In this document: in pieces, positions 1 to 12,000 of the stretch
Position numbering within the stretch: the stretch's first letter is position 1
Layout: every line of letters begins with the position of its first letter
Assembly: GCA_030848705.1 (NCBI GenBank)
Contig: CM061239.1
Location: 85,170,363 to 85,234,362 of the forward strand
Source of the DNA: Heracleum sosnowskyi
Taxonomy: Eukaryota; Streptophyta; Magnoliopsida; Apiales; Apiaceae
Length of the DNA stretch: 64,000 nucleotides
Direction: 5' to 3'
Position numbers and translations under genes: made by a program
Notes under the pieces: generated by a model
The model's input: the letters and a program-made list of their open reading frames with translations, nothing else
Told to the model about the DNA's origin: nothing
Databases searched by the model: none

Positions 1-55
1 AGTATTCTCTTTTATTCCCAATGTAGTAATTTACACTTCACATTCCCTAACTTAT
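1..55. other. Left flank of element A
   Basis: Short AT-rich stretch before the first recognisable LTR. It would carry the left target duplication of element A (cttat directly before base 56), but the matching right copy is outside the window. Nothing else is visible. Confidence 0.4.
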
Positions 56-113
56 TGTTAGATTAGGATTCAATGATCATCAGTATCTGGACTATTGGTC
101 AGGATTGTGATGC

Positions 114-121
114 TGACGTCA
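114..121. promoter_or_regulatory. TGACGTCA palindrome in the U3 of A
   Basis: Perfect 8-bp palindrome of the type bound by plant TGA/bZIP factors (as-1-like core). The same motif lies in the equivalent place in the 3' LTR of G (15981-15988), which argues for a conserved promoter element rather than chance. Confidence 0.5.
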
Positions 122-345
122 TCAAGATTTCACATCGTTAGTATTAGGATTGCTATCAGGACTGAGATCAAGATTATCATCAGGACTGGAAGCTGATCAA
201 TATTACTTCAAGATAACTATTGAGTCCAGAAAAATAAGGAAGATTGATTTTTCGGTTCATAGTTTGTAGGGATGTAGCTGTCAAATAAGATATAGTTTGT
301 AATTGATTTTAAATTATCTTGTATTTGATAGAGAAGCTGTGTGTA

Positions 346-359
346 CTATATAAACACAG
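346..359 (+). promoter_or_regulatory. TATA box of the A LTR promoter
   Basis: CTATATAAACACAG is nearly identical to the TATA segment of the G LTR (TATATAAACACAG on the minus strand). It probably sets the U3/R boundary roughly 30 bp downstream. Confidence 0.6.
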
Positions 360-578
360 TTTAGGTTTTGCATATTGCAATCGCATACACGAGTATCATT
401 GTAACCTAACAGCTTTCAAGAACATTAGAATTTCTTGAGAGAGTTTCGTAACAGTTTTATACCAGAATTAATAAAGCTGTTATTATTTCATATTTGTGTT
501 TTATATTACTGTTAAGTCGAAAATCTTACATAATTGTATTCAACCCCCTTCTACAATTGTTAATTACTGGGCAACAAG

Positions 579-590
579 TGGTATTAGAGC
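579..590 (+). promoter_or_regulatory. Primer-binding site of A
   Basis: TGGTATTAGAGC lies 2 bp after the LTR end. It is the copia initiator-Met tRNA primer site with one C-to-T change from TGGTATCAGAGC. Confidence 0.8.
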
Positions 591-623
591 AAACTGATTT
601 AATCTAATCAGAAACGATCCAAG

Positions 624-1260
624 ATGTCGACAAGCAAATATGAAAGCATCAAAATTCCCATATTGAAGAAATCTGAATACCCTACATGGAACATAAAGAT
701 GTTGATATACCTGGAAGCTACAGATCCGGATTATTTGGACAGGATCCATAATGGACCATATATCCCTAAGAGAATTTTTGGTCAAACAGATATAGTTCCT
801 GAACACTATGTGATCAAGGTGAAAAGTGAGTGGACACCAGAAGAGAAGGCTCACGTTCTCAGGGATGCAAAGGTAAAGAATATTCTGCATAAGAGTTTTG
901 ATGATTTCATGTCAAACAGGGTGATTGCATGCAAGTCTGCAAAGGAAATTTGGGACACCTTGGAAACTCAATGCCAAGGATCTGGATCTATCAAGAAAAA
1001 CAAAAGGGCCTACTCATTCAAGAGTATGAACAGTTCGATGCTAGACCTGATGAAAGCCTTACTGACATGTATGATAGATTTCTGACTCTACTGAATAACC
1101 TATCTCTAGTTGGTAAAGAGTATGTTACTGAGCACTCAAACACCAAGTTTCTGAGAGCTTTACCAGAAGAATGGGATACACAAACATCTATCATTAGGCA
1201 TCAGTATGATTTAAACACTGTGTCTCTTGATGAGGTGTATGGAATTCTTAGAACCTATGA
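624..1260 (+). pseudogene. Element A gag, N-terminal part (frameshifted, cut by H)
   Basis: The structural (capsid) protein of a copia element starts at the ATG at 624. The first about 130 residues match the gag of G (LKKSE, YLEA.DPDY, EWTPE, SNRVIACK and KEIWD patterns). A single-base frameshift near 1005-1015 moves the reading to another frame, where the match resumes with EYEQFDARPDE and continues through LRALPEEWDT to a YGILRTYD segment typical of the UBN2/copia gag domain. The gene is then interrupted at 1260 by the insertion of H and resumes at 14026. Certain as gag; clearly non-functional. Confidence 0.85.
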
Positions 1261-1772
1261 TGTAAGATCCGGGAAAATTACGTGTTATTATGTGATGCGA
1301 AATGAAATTTTAATTTCATATTAAGAGTTATTAAATGATTTATCTGTTTAAACGTGCTAAGTTATTCGTTAAATGATTGAATATGTGATATTGTGGTGCT
1401 ATGTGAAATGTGTGGGGAATTTGAAATTATTTTGAAAAGGGTGTCATACTATTTTATTTTATTTTAATTATCGAAAAGAAAATTTGGATCGTTCCCAAAT
1501 TATTCGGGAGATTGGTATATCGTTCGTACCAATATTTCATTCGTTAAAGTGGGAAGTATTCGAAAATATTCGTAATAGAGGTATTTTGGTTCGTATATTT
1601 TGTATTAAACGATACTTGTAGTTATCCGTACTTTATGGATGCTTATCGTCTCGTGAAACGTGTATTCTGCTTTATTAAAGGTTTAAAGCATATATTATGT
1701 TATATTGTATTTAAAGCGATCCATCGGATCAGTATCGATCCAAAAATGTCGTTTGGGATATTATTTTCCGTT

Positions 1773-1786
1773 TAATATAAAAAGGC
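1773..1786 (+). promoter_or_regulatory. TATA-like box in the H LTR
   Basis: The sequence taatataaaaagg lies about 50 bp before an AAACCCTA telo-box-like motif (around 1837), a combination common at plant transcription starts. The same arrangement is at about 9590 in the 3' LTR. Position of the start site is inferred. Confidence 0.4.
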
Positions 1787-4425
1787 AAATCGTACTTTGT
1801 TTTCGTATAATCAAGCTTAATTACAGTTAAAAATCCGAAAAACCCTAGAACGTGTTCTTCGTGTTCTTGAGAATCAAACCAACTTTTGGAGGCGTTATCG
1901 GAATCCGATTTCGATGTTCTTGTAATCAAACTGAATCTCTCATCATCTTCTATCCGAATCCACCATCAAAATTCATGTGGGTATGATTTCTGAAATTTTC
2001 TTATTTTTAATTAATTTATTTATTTCGAATTTTTAGGGTTAATTTGGGGGAAATCGTTTGATTGATTGTTCTTGCTAATTGATGGTGTGGTTGTGTTTGT
2101 TATGAGATGTTGAGCATGTATGTGATTTTTAATTTGAATTTGGAGATCGTTTTCGAGCTAATCGGAAAAGTTAAAGCTCGCTGGAGTTCTTGAGTTTGGC
2201 CGGAGTTTGAGTTTTGGTGACGGGTTCTCGTTTGTGATACCACCATTAAATAGATCGGGAGGAGTGGAGTTGATTCATATAATTAGTTTTAAAGTCAGTC
2301 GTTGTTTTTGGTTGGCCGGAAAAGCTGCCGCCTACGGTGGGGTCCGTTTCTGTGCATTTTCGAACGATTTTGAATGGTTTTTAACTGGTGTTGTGTGGTT
2401 GTTGTGAAGCCCGTGTTTTCCCCTCAAAATCTGTGTGTTTAGAGTTGATTTTGGTGTTGCCGGAATTTTTCCCGGTGGCCGGAACACCGGCCGGATTCTG
2501 GGTTTCCGCCGGCTGTTCTTGGCGACCCGGAAAGTTCTTGGCAACCAGTTTTCAAAACCTACCCGACCCGGTTTCGATCCAGAAAACCCTAATTCCATTT
2601 TCCGAATAGTGTTTCTGGGTTTTTATTTTAAAAATAATTCAAAAATAGTTTTATAATTCTAAAAATCATATCTTTGATTTAAAAATACATTTTATTATTC
2701 CGAAAATTTTATAAATTCATAAATATTTATTTAAATTCGAAAATTGATTAGATTTAATTATTTTAATTATTTTTGATTAATAATTAATTTATTTAATTAA
2801 TTGATTAATTCTTTTAATCAGTTAATTCTTAATAATTAATTATTAATTAGATTTAATTAATTAAAATTAAGTTTAATTATTTTCTAGCTTGGTTTATTTA
2901 TTTAAAAATAGTTTGAGCATTTAAAGAGTGTCAATTAATTTTATTAATTGATTTATTTGCATTTAAAATACTTATATTGGATTTAAAAATCCGATTTTTG
3001 ATTTAAAAATTGTTTGTGGCTTATTTAAATTCAAATAAGCTTTGTGTGATGTTTTAAAAATAGTTATAAGTGCTATATGATTCGTATGAGTTGTGTAATG
3101 TGTTTTATAGTCAGTATATGCCCGTACTAGGGCTAGTATATGAGTTTTAAATATTATAAATTAGACCGGGCGTCCGATACGTAACTGGTTACTTGTTTAA
3201 ATGTGTTATGTGAATGATGTGAATTATCTATTGTTGAGTCATGCATGCGAATAAATTGTGTGGAGACTTGTTTGAGTAATTGGTTGTGTCTAATGTTATC
3301 ACGAGGGGTAGATGGGATAGAAATTTGTCGGTTATGTTAGAAAGTGAGATTTACGAGGCCGTTGACTTGGATGTTGACTTTTTATAGTATGGGGATTGTC
3401 GTCAAGCGAGTTACGTGGATTACTTATGTGGTTGTCTATGCAACAGAGGCTATTGGACGAGACGAGTCAGATTATCGAAGTTAAGTTACAATCGTTATGG
3501 AATGTGAAATCATATGTTGGAGACTAAGTACCGTCTCATGTTTGACTATCGAGGCTGGCACGTGGATTCGAAATGGTAAAAGCAGACTAGTGGTGTTCGC
3601 AAGAGCGTTAGAGAAAAGAAGGACGGAAGTAGAGAATCGTGCGATAAGACAGAATAAGGAGGGAATCGTATTGTTTCAGCGTTACGAAATAGCTAAGGAC
3701 CAGAGGCAAGTGTTTATACCCTTACTTATTAATTAAGGGATATTATCTTGAATTATTAGTATGCATGTTGAATGCTTATTACTGAATTTTCAAATGTTGA
3801 TTTCTTTGCATTGAATTGCAAGTATGTTATTTAATCTCGTAAATTGACGAGTACTCTTTTATACCTTTTGAGTTTAGATTCATATTTTCATATTGATTGG
3901 AAAGATATACTTATTATATTGAAAAGTTTGAAGAGATAATTATGGGCCGTATACTAAGGCTTTCTTTTAAAAAGACATGATTTTAAAACATTAGGTTGGA
4001 ATATTGCCAACCCTAGATGAGTGGGAACTTGTGAACCCTATGTTGAAAATGTTATTTTAAATTCCGAAGTTGTGGTACTTGTTCTACAAGTATTCCATTT
4101 TTCCATCCTGCACCCTTGCAAGTATTATTATCATTTCTTGTTAATGCGATCATCTGATCCATTCCCTGATTCGAATTCATTTATGTTGTGCATGATTTAG
4201 TTTACTTCCTTCAAATACGAGGCTTATCTATTATAAGTATATGTTCGAAGGACTTGAACTATTTCTGTCAGAAGCTAATAAACCCTTGTTTTCTTCATTT
4301 ATAAACTTCACCTTGAATTCTTCTTAAACTTGAACTTGACTCTCTTGTCATTTACCAGATTGGTAAACCTTAATTAATTCTTCCATAATGTGATGATTTG
4401 AACTATTGAGGCCATCTAGAGCCTG

Positions 4426-4627
4426 TTCTTTGAACCCTACTCTATATTGACTTGTTACCCTTTTCTGTTGATATCATATTGTCTGTTTCATATCAGATTC
4501 AATCTTGTTAAGCATGTTATTGTTTATTCTTTGAACCCTACTCTATATTGACTTGTTACACTTTCTGTTGATATCATATTGTCTGTTTCATATCAGACTT
4601 AACCTTGTTGAGCATGTCATTGTTTAT
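4426..4627 (+). repeat. 101-bp tandem duplication inside the H LTR
   Basis: Two adjacent units, each starting ttctttgaaccctactc, lie 101 bp apart with a few mismatches. The same pair is present in the 3' LTR at about 12244-12445, so the duplication predates this insertion. Confidence 0.8.
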
Positions 4628-6209
4628 TCTTCATTGTTATCCCAGTTGTTGCATCGATCTCGTCGATATTTATGATGTTGTTACTTGCCATGTGTACTCC
4701 CCATTGTTGTGTCGATCTCGTCGATACTAGATTATATTGCTATCCCTTTATTGATTCTTCATAATTGAACTGTTTCCTGGAACGTGAGTTTTCCAGCAAT
4801 TGTTGTATTAGGTTGTCGATTCTTCCGACACCTGATTGTCGAAGTAAGGTTGTCAATTGTTCTGACACCTGACGTTTATAAAATAGAATTGGAATGTTTT
4901 TAAAAATGGACCAATTATTGGTCGGGCCATTTATGGTCGATGTAATTTAGGCCCAGATTGGCCTTGGATCCGTAGAGGACTATGCATGAGCTAGTCCGGG
5001 GTTGTTGCGTGGCTGGCCAGCAGCACAACCTTTGATTTGATAAAATGTGAAAGTCCAATTCTAGAATAAGTTCTTATTTCTAAGATGAGTTACATCCATA
5101 TGTTTCGTTCTTGTGAGTTATGACCTGATTCTCAGGTTTATTCGTTGCGTGAAGTTGTTGGTTCGTTGATTAATAATAGTGGTTTCAATCTTGCTGAAAT
5201 TACTTACTCTTTAATACATTTGGATTCCAAATAGTCGAAATCCACTTCCTTGATTCCATTGGCAGTCGTGAGATATCTATCTTGATGAGTTTTATTCATA
5301 CCGCATATCCAGTCGGTACCATGTTGAAGTCTTGAAGTGCGTTCTTTATTCCTTGACCGAGCGTGTTGGCTCATTCTTACCCCTTGATTATTCTAACCTT
5401 CCAGAGTTGTTGGTTTCAGAAAATGTTATGAATAGATTTGTTATCTTCAAAACTAGTATTTTTATACAAACTATGGTCTTGAAGACGTATGAGTTATATT
5501 TATTTCATATGTTCTACTTACTATTATAGATATTGTTGATTCGGTCGCCGTAGCGACCAATATAAATCTTTTTGTGTTTTAAACTATTCAAATGAGAGAA
5601 GAAGAATGAGAAATTGTGGTAAATTACCAAACTTGATTTGAAAATATTAGAGATTACAAATGTTTAAGCCAAAGGCTTGTTTATTTGAAAATCCAAAGTT
5701 TATTTTGGAAACCTTTCGTGTTATATTTAATAATACGCTTGCTGAGCAATTCATTCGCTCATACTTGTTTTATTTATATATATTTTAGCCTGCCAGAAAG
5801 AAGGTGTATTGGCGAGAGTTGTCCGCGTAGCTGATCAGAGATGGGGAAAGATGTTAGCGTAAAGACGTTTTGATCCAGAGCATTGGAGCTAGTGAGAGGT
5901 TTTGTATATAGATGTTTTCTATTGAATAAGATATTGTATAAGAGTAGTGGCCTGGTATACTTCTTATCGAAGTTATACTAGTGTTTTAGATTGTATGTAA
6001 AGAGAATGGTTATAAAGAGGAAAGTTGTTGTAATGAAATTTTGGATTCTTGTTTCTAGCCCTATAACCTTTAAAGATTCTTGGTAGAGTTGGGGTCACAG
6101 ATATTATTATTATTATTATTGTGTTGATTTTATATTGAACAGGTTGTTTGGATTAAGAGTGCAGTGTGACGACCAAATCCTTTGACCCCGGATTTGGGGG
6201 CGTTACAGT

Positions 6210-6221
6210 TGGTATCAAAGC
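6210..6221 (+). promoter_or_regulatory. Primer-binding site of H
   Basis: TGGTATCAAAGC, 2 bp after the 5' LTR, is a Met-tRNA-type primer site as used by chromoviruses. Confidence 0.75.
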
Positions 6222-6470
6222 AAGGGTTATAGTAAAACTAGAAACGAGAGTGTGTGGGAGTGTATATAGTTATATAAGGAACGTCAGAGCTCATTTAGAG
6301 TTCGTATTGGACTATTGGATATAGTACCGCTGAGTGAGTTGAGATGGAGGTATTTGATTGAGATAGTTGTGCTGAAATGGATAGAACTTCTTGCATTTGT
6401 AGACGTCTATGGCGGAATCTTCAAGGCCTATTACGAGTCGACGACGACGTACGATATTGATAACCTTGCG

Positions 6471-6528
6471 ACGTGGAAAAGAAGGGCTGAAATCGAATAA
6501 CGTGGAAAAGAAGGGCTGAAATCGAATA
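6471..6528 (+). repeat. 29-bp tandem duplication in H leader
   Basis: Two exact adjacent copies of a unit starting acgtggaaaagaagggct (6471-6499 and 6500-6528). It lies in the region where gag would begin in an autonomous relative. Confidence 0.85.
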
Positions 6529-7262
6529 ACGAGCTATCGAAGGAGTCGACGGAGGAGTCATATGTGAAGACCTTGGTAATACCTTCCCATCCTAAGGAAA
6601 TATTTGACATTTCTTTAAGCGAAGCTGTGTTGGTGAATATATTCCACCTTTTGACCTTGTACTTGATACTTTTGATCAATCATGATTGCAATTGCATCAG
6701 AGGTTGTTGTGACATCTATTTCAAATTTGTGAAGCCTGTTGAAAATATGTTATTTAAATTCCAACTCCTTCATTCTTCCGGAGTGGATAACTCTAATTGT
6801 GATGTAACACTATTTGTTGATACTTCCTTTCTGGTTGTTCTTCTTTTCTAGAATAACTCCTTTGGAATCTATTCAATTTCAATCCAAGGTGTGTATTTGA
6901 GATTTCTTATCGAAAAGCCTTGGTTATTATTTTGACTTTAAATTTCTTTCATATTTCTCTACTCCAACTGAGGTAAACAACCCTATTTATAGGGGACACA
7001 AGGACTATCTGTCTATGTGCTAGAAGTCTGACGGGACGCCGTCACTTGTGTGTTGTGAAATACAAGAAGGCTAATTACCTTTAGTACTGTCTTAATAGAG
7101 ACACACAACATTGAGTTCATGTGATCAAATTGGTCTCTCAGTAATTCCTTCACTTCCAATAATGTTTGCTTTGGAATATACAGACTTGGTAACCCCAATT
7201 GTGGGACATTTGCTACGATATAGAATCTTTTCACTTCAAAATATCATGAATTTTTGTTATAC
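6529..7262. other. Unidentified block in H, replacing gag/protease/RT
   Basis: This stretch shows no resemblance to gypsy gag, protease or RT in any frame I read. It lies between the leader and the decayed pol. On the minus strand it carries a protein-like reading frame at 7013-7243 and a ctataaataggg sequence near 6985, but no complete gene. It may be captured host DNA or filler from an older insertion. Confidence 0.4.
7013..7243 (-). other. Protein-like open frame of unknown origin inside H
   Basis: An open frame of about 76 codons on the minus strand reads as ordinary protein (segments NVPQLGLPSLYIPKQ and LLRDQFDHMNSML), unlike the low-complexity shadow frames nearby. It is opposite to the strand of H. 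It ends in a stop after a possible GTAATT splice-donor-like sequence around 7080, so it could be an exon of a captured host gene. I do not recognise the family. No function is claimed, and chance is a real alternative. Confidence 0.25.
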
Positions 7263-8424
7263 CAAATAATCTGGGAAGTATGCCATTAGGGTGAACTGAA
7301 ATTTACCCTACCATAATGAACGAAGAATTTGCGATTGAATCACCACGAGCGAAAGCGGATTACGATGCGATTAGAATACTAGTAACATATAACGGAGCCA
7401 GTTGTTCTCTTTCTATCGATTAACGTTACGATATGGAAAGGTGAAGTTAGATAATTCAAGAGTTGATTGGAAATTTGGGGAAAAATGTGTAATTGTGCTA
7501 ATGATATCCCGTGTTGTGGAAGATGGACATAATAGGTTTTTGTCTCAATGAGAAGAACTTTTAAGATTTGATGATAGGCTAATAATGGAGAATGAGTTGA
7601 TCTTTGAGTATTTCAGGATTGTATGATATGGTTGCAAGTCTTTTGCTCACGATAGTTAAGGTAGATCTTGCCAGTCAATGTGGATGTATAGAATGAGAAT
7701 CAAGATAATACGAGTTGATCAAGCTGTTTGGGAAATGAGATGGAACCATGGAAAAGGTGTCCTGAGTGTTACTGTGAATGTATCTTCTAAATTATTTGGG
7801 AATCAGATGGAGATTAATTAAGTTCTTAGGACTAAGTAGAACAATTTTTAAAGATGTGGGACTAAGTCACCAAGTTGATAAGGAATATTCTCACAATTGT
7901 AGATAGGAAAAGAAGATTAAGAGGTGTTAATAAGGATTTAAAGACAATGGATAAGGTAATGATGGGTTGTTTTAAGCTGAAGAGTTAATTGACACGGAAG
8001 GTATATGATCGTTGAAAGCAGTTGTTAGATATATTGGAAATAGGTATAGTTGACCCAAGAATACGGATGGCTGATAGTATGAGTAGTAAAAGAGAGAATT
8101 GAGATGTAAATATCTTTGGTACAAGGATTAGAAAGGATGGAGTTTTAAGGTTATGATAACAAGAGATCAACTAGAAGGAATGACGGAATTAAGGATTCAA
8201 CCAGGATTGATTAAAGAGAAAGGGCTACATAAAGGAAAGAGTTATGGAAAGAGAAATGGAATTCAATTACAGGAAGGAGCGAGAGAGTATAATGGATAAG
8301 AAGGAAATGTAAGGATATATAAGAGATTTAAAAGAATATTGATGTTAGTGAGTGTTTAAGTACTTGAGGTGTTGGAAAATGAAGACAGAGTAACAGAGGT
8401 ATAGTAGACGATTACAACTAAAGA
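7263..8424 (+). pseudogene. Decayed sequence upstream of the H integrase remnant
   Basis: Purine-rich DNA with many stops in all frames. Position and base composition suggest the remains of the RT-RNase H part of a gypsy pol, but I could not align specific catalytic motifs, so this is inferred from its place before the recognisable integrase. Confidence 0.35.
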
Positions 8425-9061
8425 GATTCCTGAATGGAAGTGGAAACATATTAAGATAGACTTTGTAGTAGAGTTTCTAAGGCTTAGAGCTAATCATGAT
8501 GTTATTTGAGTTATTATTGACCGATTAACGAGAGATATTTATTAGATGAATTGGTTCATCTCTAGTTATTTGAATGAGATAAGATTACGACATGGAATGA
8601 CGGGTTCAATTGTATTTGACAGAGATCCGCGACTTAATTAAATAATTCAGACAGACTATGGTTGTGTACTAAATTTTTAAGGTAATTGGAAGGACCATTT
8701 ACCGTTGATTAGATTTCCTTACGACAACAGTTATTATGACAATTTTGAATTGCTACCTTACGTCGATCTACTGTGTGTTGGGAAAGTTGCGTATAAGTTT
8801 GTGTACCACTCCATGAGTGGTGTATTCATAGTGTATTTCATAAAATACGAACCTATAGAGATTTAGTTAAATTGTTCTATGTTGAGTAACCAATTGAGAT
8901 ATTGAGTCAGTATGAGAGAGTGATAAGTAATAGAGGAGTCAAATTAGTATGAGTATGAGGAGAAATCCTAAGGTTGAAGAGTCAACCTAGGAATTTGAGA
9001 ATGAGATGTTGGAAAAATATCCACCTATGTTTGCGCAAGTTGATTCTGAGGACAGAATCCT
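8425..9061 (+). pseudogene. Chromovirus integrase and chromodomain-region remnant of H
   Basis: Broken frames carry blocks typical of Tekay/Del-type gypsy integrase in the right order: IPEWKWKHIKIDFVV (from 8425), ANHDVI then VIIDRLTR, a DRDPRL block, GNWKDHLPLIRF followed by NSYY (about 8680-8740), and after several frame changes YEPIEI and LEKYPP-like fragments near the end, where chromoviruses carry the chromodomain tail. Stops and frameshifts interrupt nearly every block, so no enzyme can be made. The remnant identifies H as chromovirus-derived. Confidence is good for the family and low for exact limits. Confidence 0.75.
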
Positions 9062-9064
9062 GTT

Positions 9065-9077
9065 AAGGGGGAAAGGA
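9065..9077 (+). promoter_or_regulatory. Polypurine tract of H
   Basis: The run aagggggaaagga sits directly before the 3' LTR start, the expected plus-strand primer site. Confidence 0.8.
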
Positions 9078-12000
9078 TGTAAGATCCGGGAAAATTACGT
9101 GTTATTATGTGATGCGAAATGAAATTTTAATTTCATATTAAGAGTTATTAAATGATTTATCTGTTTAAACGTGCTAAGTTATTCGTTAAATGATTGAATA
9201 TGTGATATTGTGGTGCTATGTGAAATGTGTGGGGAATTTGAAATTATTTTGAAAAGGGTGTCATACTATTTTATTTTATTTTAATTATCGAAAAGAAAAT
9301 TTGGATCGTTCCCAAATTATTCGGGAGATTGGTATATCGTTCGTACCAATATTTCATTCGTTAAAGTGGGAAGTATTCGAAAATATTCGTAATAGAGGTA
9401 TTTTGGTTCGTATATTTTGTATTAAACGATACTTGTAGTTATCCGTACTTTATGGATGCTTATCGTCTCGTGAAACGTGTATTCTGCTTTATTAAAGGTT
9501 TAAAGCATATATTCTGTTATATTGTATTTAAAGCGATCCATCGGATCAGTATCGATCCAAAAATGTCGTTTGGGGTATTATTTTCCGTTTAATATAAAAA
9601 GGCAAATCGTACTTTGTTTTCGTATAATCAAGCTTAATTACAGTTAAAAATCCGAAAAACCCTAGAACGTGTTCTTCGTGTTCTTGAGAATCAAACCAAC
9701 TTTTGGAGGCGTTATCGGAATCCGATTTCGATGTTCTTGTAATCAAACTGAATCTCTCATCATCTTCTATCCGAATCCACCATCAAAATTCATGTGGGTA
9801 TGATTTCTGAAATTTTCTTATTTTTAATTAATTTATTTATTTCGAATTTTTAGGGTTAATTTGGGGGAAAATCGTTTGATTGATTGTTCTTGCTAATTGA
9901 TGGTGTGGTTGTGTTTGTTATGAGATGTTGAGCATGTATGTGATTTTTAATTTGAATTTGGAGATCGTTTTCGAGCTAATCGGAAAAATTAAAGCTCGCC
10001 GGAGTTCTTGAGTTTGGCCGGAGATTGAGTTGTGGTGACGGGTTCTCGTTTGTGATACCACCATTAAATAGATCGGGAGGAGTGGAGTTGATTCATATAA
10101 TTAGTTTTAAAGTCAGTCGTTGTTTTTGGTTGGCCGGAAAAGCTGCCGCCGACAGCGGGGTCCGTTTCTGTGCGTTTTCGAACGATTTTGAATGGTTTTT
10201 AACTGGTGTTGTGTGGTTGTTGTGAAGCCCGTGTTTTCCCCTCAAAATCTGTGTGTTTAGAGTTGATTTTGGTGTTGCCGGAATTTTTCCCGGTGGCCGG
10301 AACACCGGCCGGATTCTGGGTTTCCACCGGCTGTTCTTGGCGACCCGGAAAGTTCTTGGCAACCCGTTTTCAAAACCTACCCGACCCGGTTTCGATCCAG
10401 AAAACCCTAATTCCATTTTCCGAATAGTGTTTCTGGGTTTTTATTTTAAAAATAATTCAAAAATAGTTTTATAATTCTAAAAATCATATCTTTGATTTAA
10501 AAATACATTTTATTATTCCGAAAATTTTATAAATTCATAAATATGTATTTAAATTCGAAAATTGATTAGATTTAATTATTTTAATTATTTTTGATTAATA
10601 ATTAATTTATTTAATTAATTGATTAATTCTTTTAATCAGTTAATTCTTAATAATTAATTATTAATTAGATTTAATTAATTAAAATTAAGTTTAATTATTT
10701 TCTAGCTTGGTTTATTTATTTAAAAATAGTTTGAGCATTTAAAGAGTGTCAATTAATTTTATTAATTGATTTATTTGCATTTAAAATACTTATATTGGAT
10801 TTAAAAATCCGATTTTTGATTTAAAAATTGTTTGTGGCTTATTTAAATTCAAATAAGCTTTGTGTGATGTTTTAAAAATAGTTATAAGTGCTATATGATT
10901 CGTATGAGTTGTGTAATGTGTTTTATAGTCAGTATATGCCCGTACTAGGGCTAGTATATGAGTTTTAAATATTATAAATTAGACCGAGCGTCCGATACGT
11001 AACCGGTTACTTGTTTAAATGTGTTATGTGAATGATGTGAATTATCTGTTGTTGAGTCATGCATGCGAATAAATTGTGTGGAGACTTGTTTGAGTAATTG
11101 GTTGTGTCTAATGTTATCACGAGGGGTAGATGGGATAGAAATTTGTCGGTTATGTTAGAAAGTGAGATTTACGAGGCCGTTGACTTGGATGTTGACTTTT
11201 TATAGTATGGGGATTGTCGTCAAGCGAGTTACGTGGATTACTTATGTGGTTGTCTATGCAACAGAGGCTATTGGACGAGACGAGTCAGATTATCGAAGTT
11301 AAGTTACAATCGTTATGGAATGTGAAATCATACGTTGGAGACTAAGTACCGTCTCATGTTTGACTATCGAGGCTGGCACGTGGATTCGAAATGGTAAAAG
11401 CAGACTAGTGGTGTTCGCAAGAGCGTTAGAGCAAAGAAGGACGGAAGTAGAGAATCGTGCGATAAGACAGAATAAGGAGGGAATCGTATTGTTTCAGCGT
11501 TACGAAATAGCTAAGGACCAGAGGCAAGTGTTTATACCCTTACTTATTAATTAAGGGATATTATCTTGAATTATTAGTATGCATGTTGAATGCTTATTAC
11601 TGAATTTTCAACTGTTGATTTCTTTGCATTGAATTGCAAGTATGTTATTTAATCTCGTAAATTGACGAGTACTCTTTTATACCTTTTGAGTTTAGATTCA
11701 TATTTTCATATTGATTGGAAAGATATACTTATTATATTGAAAAGTTTGAAGAGATAATTATGGGCTGTATACTAAGGCTTTCTTTTAAAAAGACATGATT
11801 TTAAAACATTAGGTTGGAATATTGCCAACCCTAGATGAGTGGGAACTTGTGAACCCTATGTTGAAAATGTTATTTTAAATTCCGAAGTTGTGGTACTTGT
11901 TCTACAAGTATTCCATTTTTCCATCCTGCACCCTTGCAAGTATTATTATCATTTCTTGTTAATGCGATCATCTGATCCATTCCCTGATTCGAATTCATTT

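Larger units (their letters stand above)
56..576 (+). repeat. 5' LTR of element A (521 bp)
   Basis: Begins TGTTAG and ends GGGCAACA, directly followed by the primer site. It contains a TATA box (CTATATAAACACAG, 346-359) and, near its start, the palindrome TGACGTCA (114-121). The end carries the run ttcaacccccttctac that also ends the LTRs of G, C1 and C2. The start is inferred by analogy with the G LTR because no second A LTR is present. Confidence 0.75.
1261..6207 (+). repeat. 5' LTR of H (4947 bp)
   Basis: Begins TGTAAGATCCGGG and ends GGGGGCGTTACA, and aligns along its whole length with 9078-14025. Inside are a TATA-like box (1773-1786), a GC-rich stretch around 2460-2560, a very AT-rich stretch of short ttaattaa repeats (about 2640-3000), and a 101-bp tandem duplication (4426-4627). 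Open frames of 60-80 codons in it recur in the other LTR and look like chance. No function beyond promoter, polyadenylation and integration ends is evident. Confidence 0.92.

Noticed and set aside
1729..1929. 66-codon frame (minus) repeated at 9546-9746, and other 60-108-codon frames in the H LTRs
   Set aside because: They are the same LTR sequence twice, without domains or a start context, and change between copies in ways not sparing codons.
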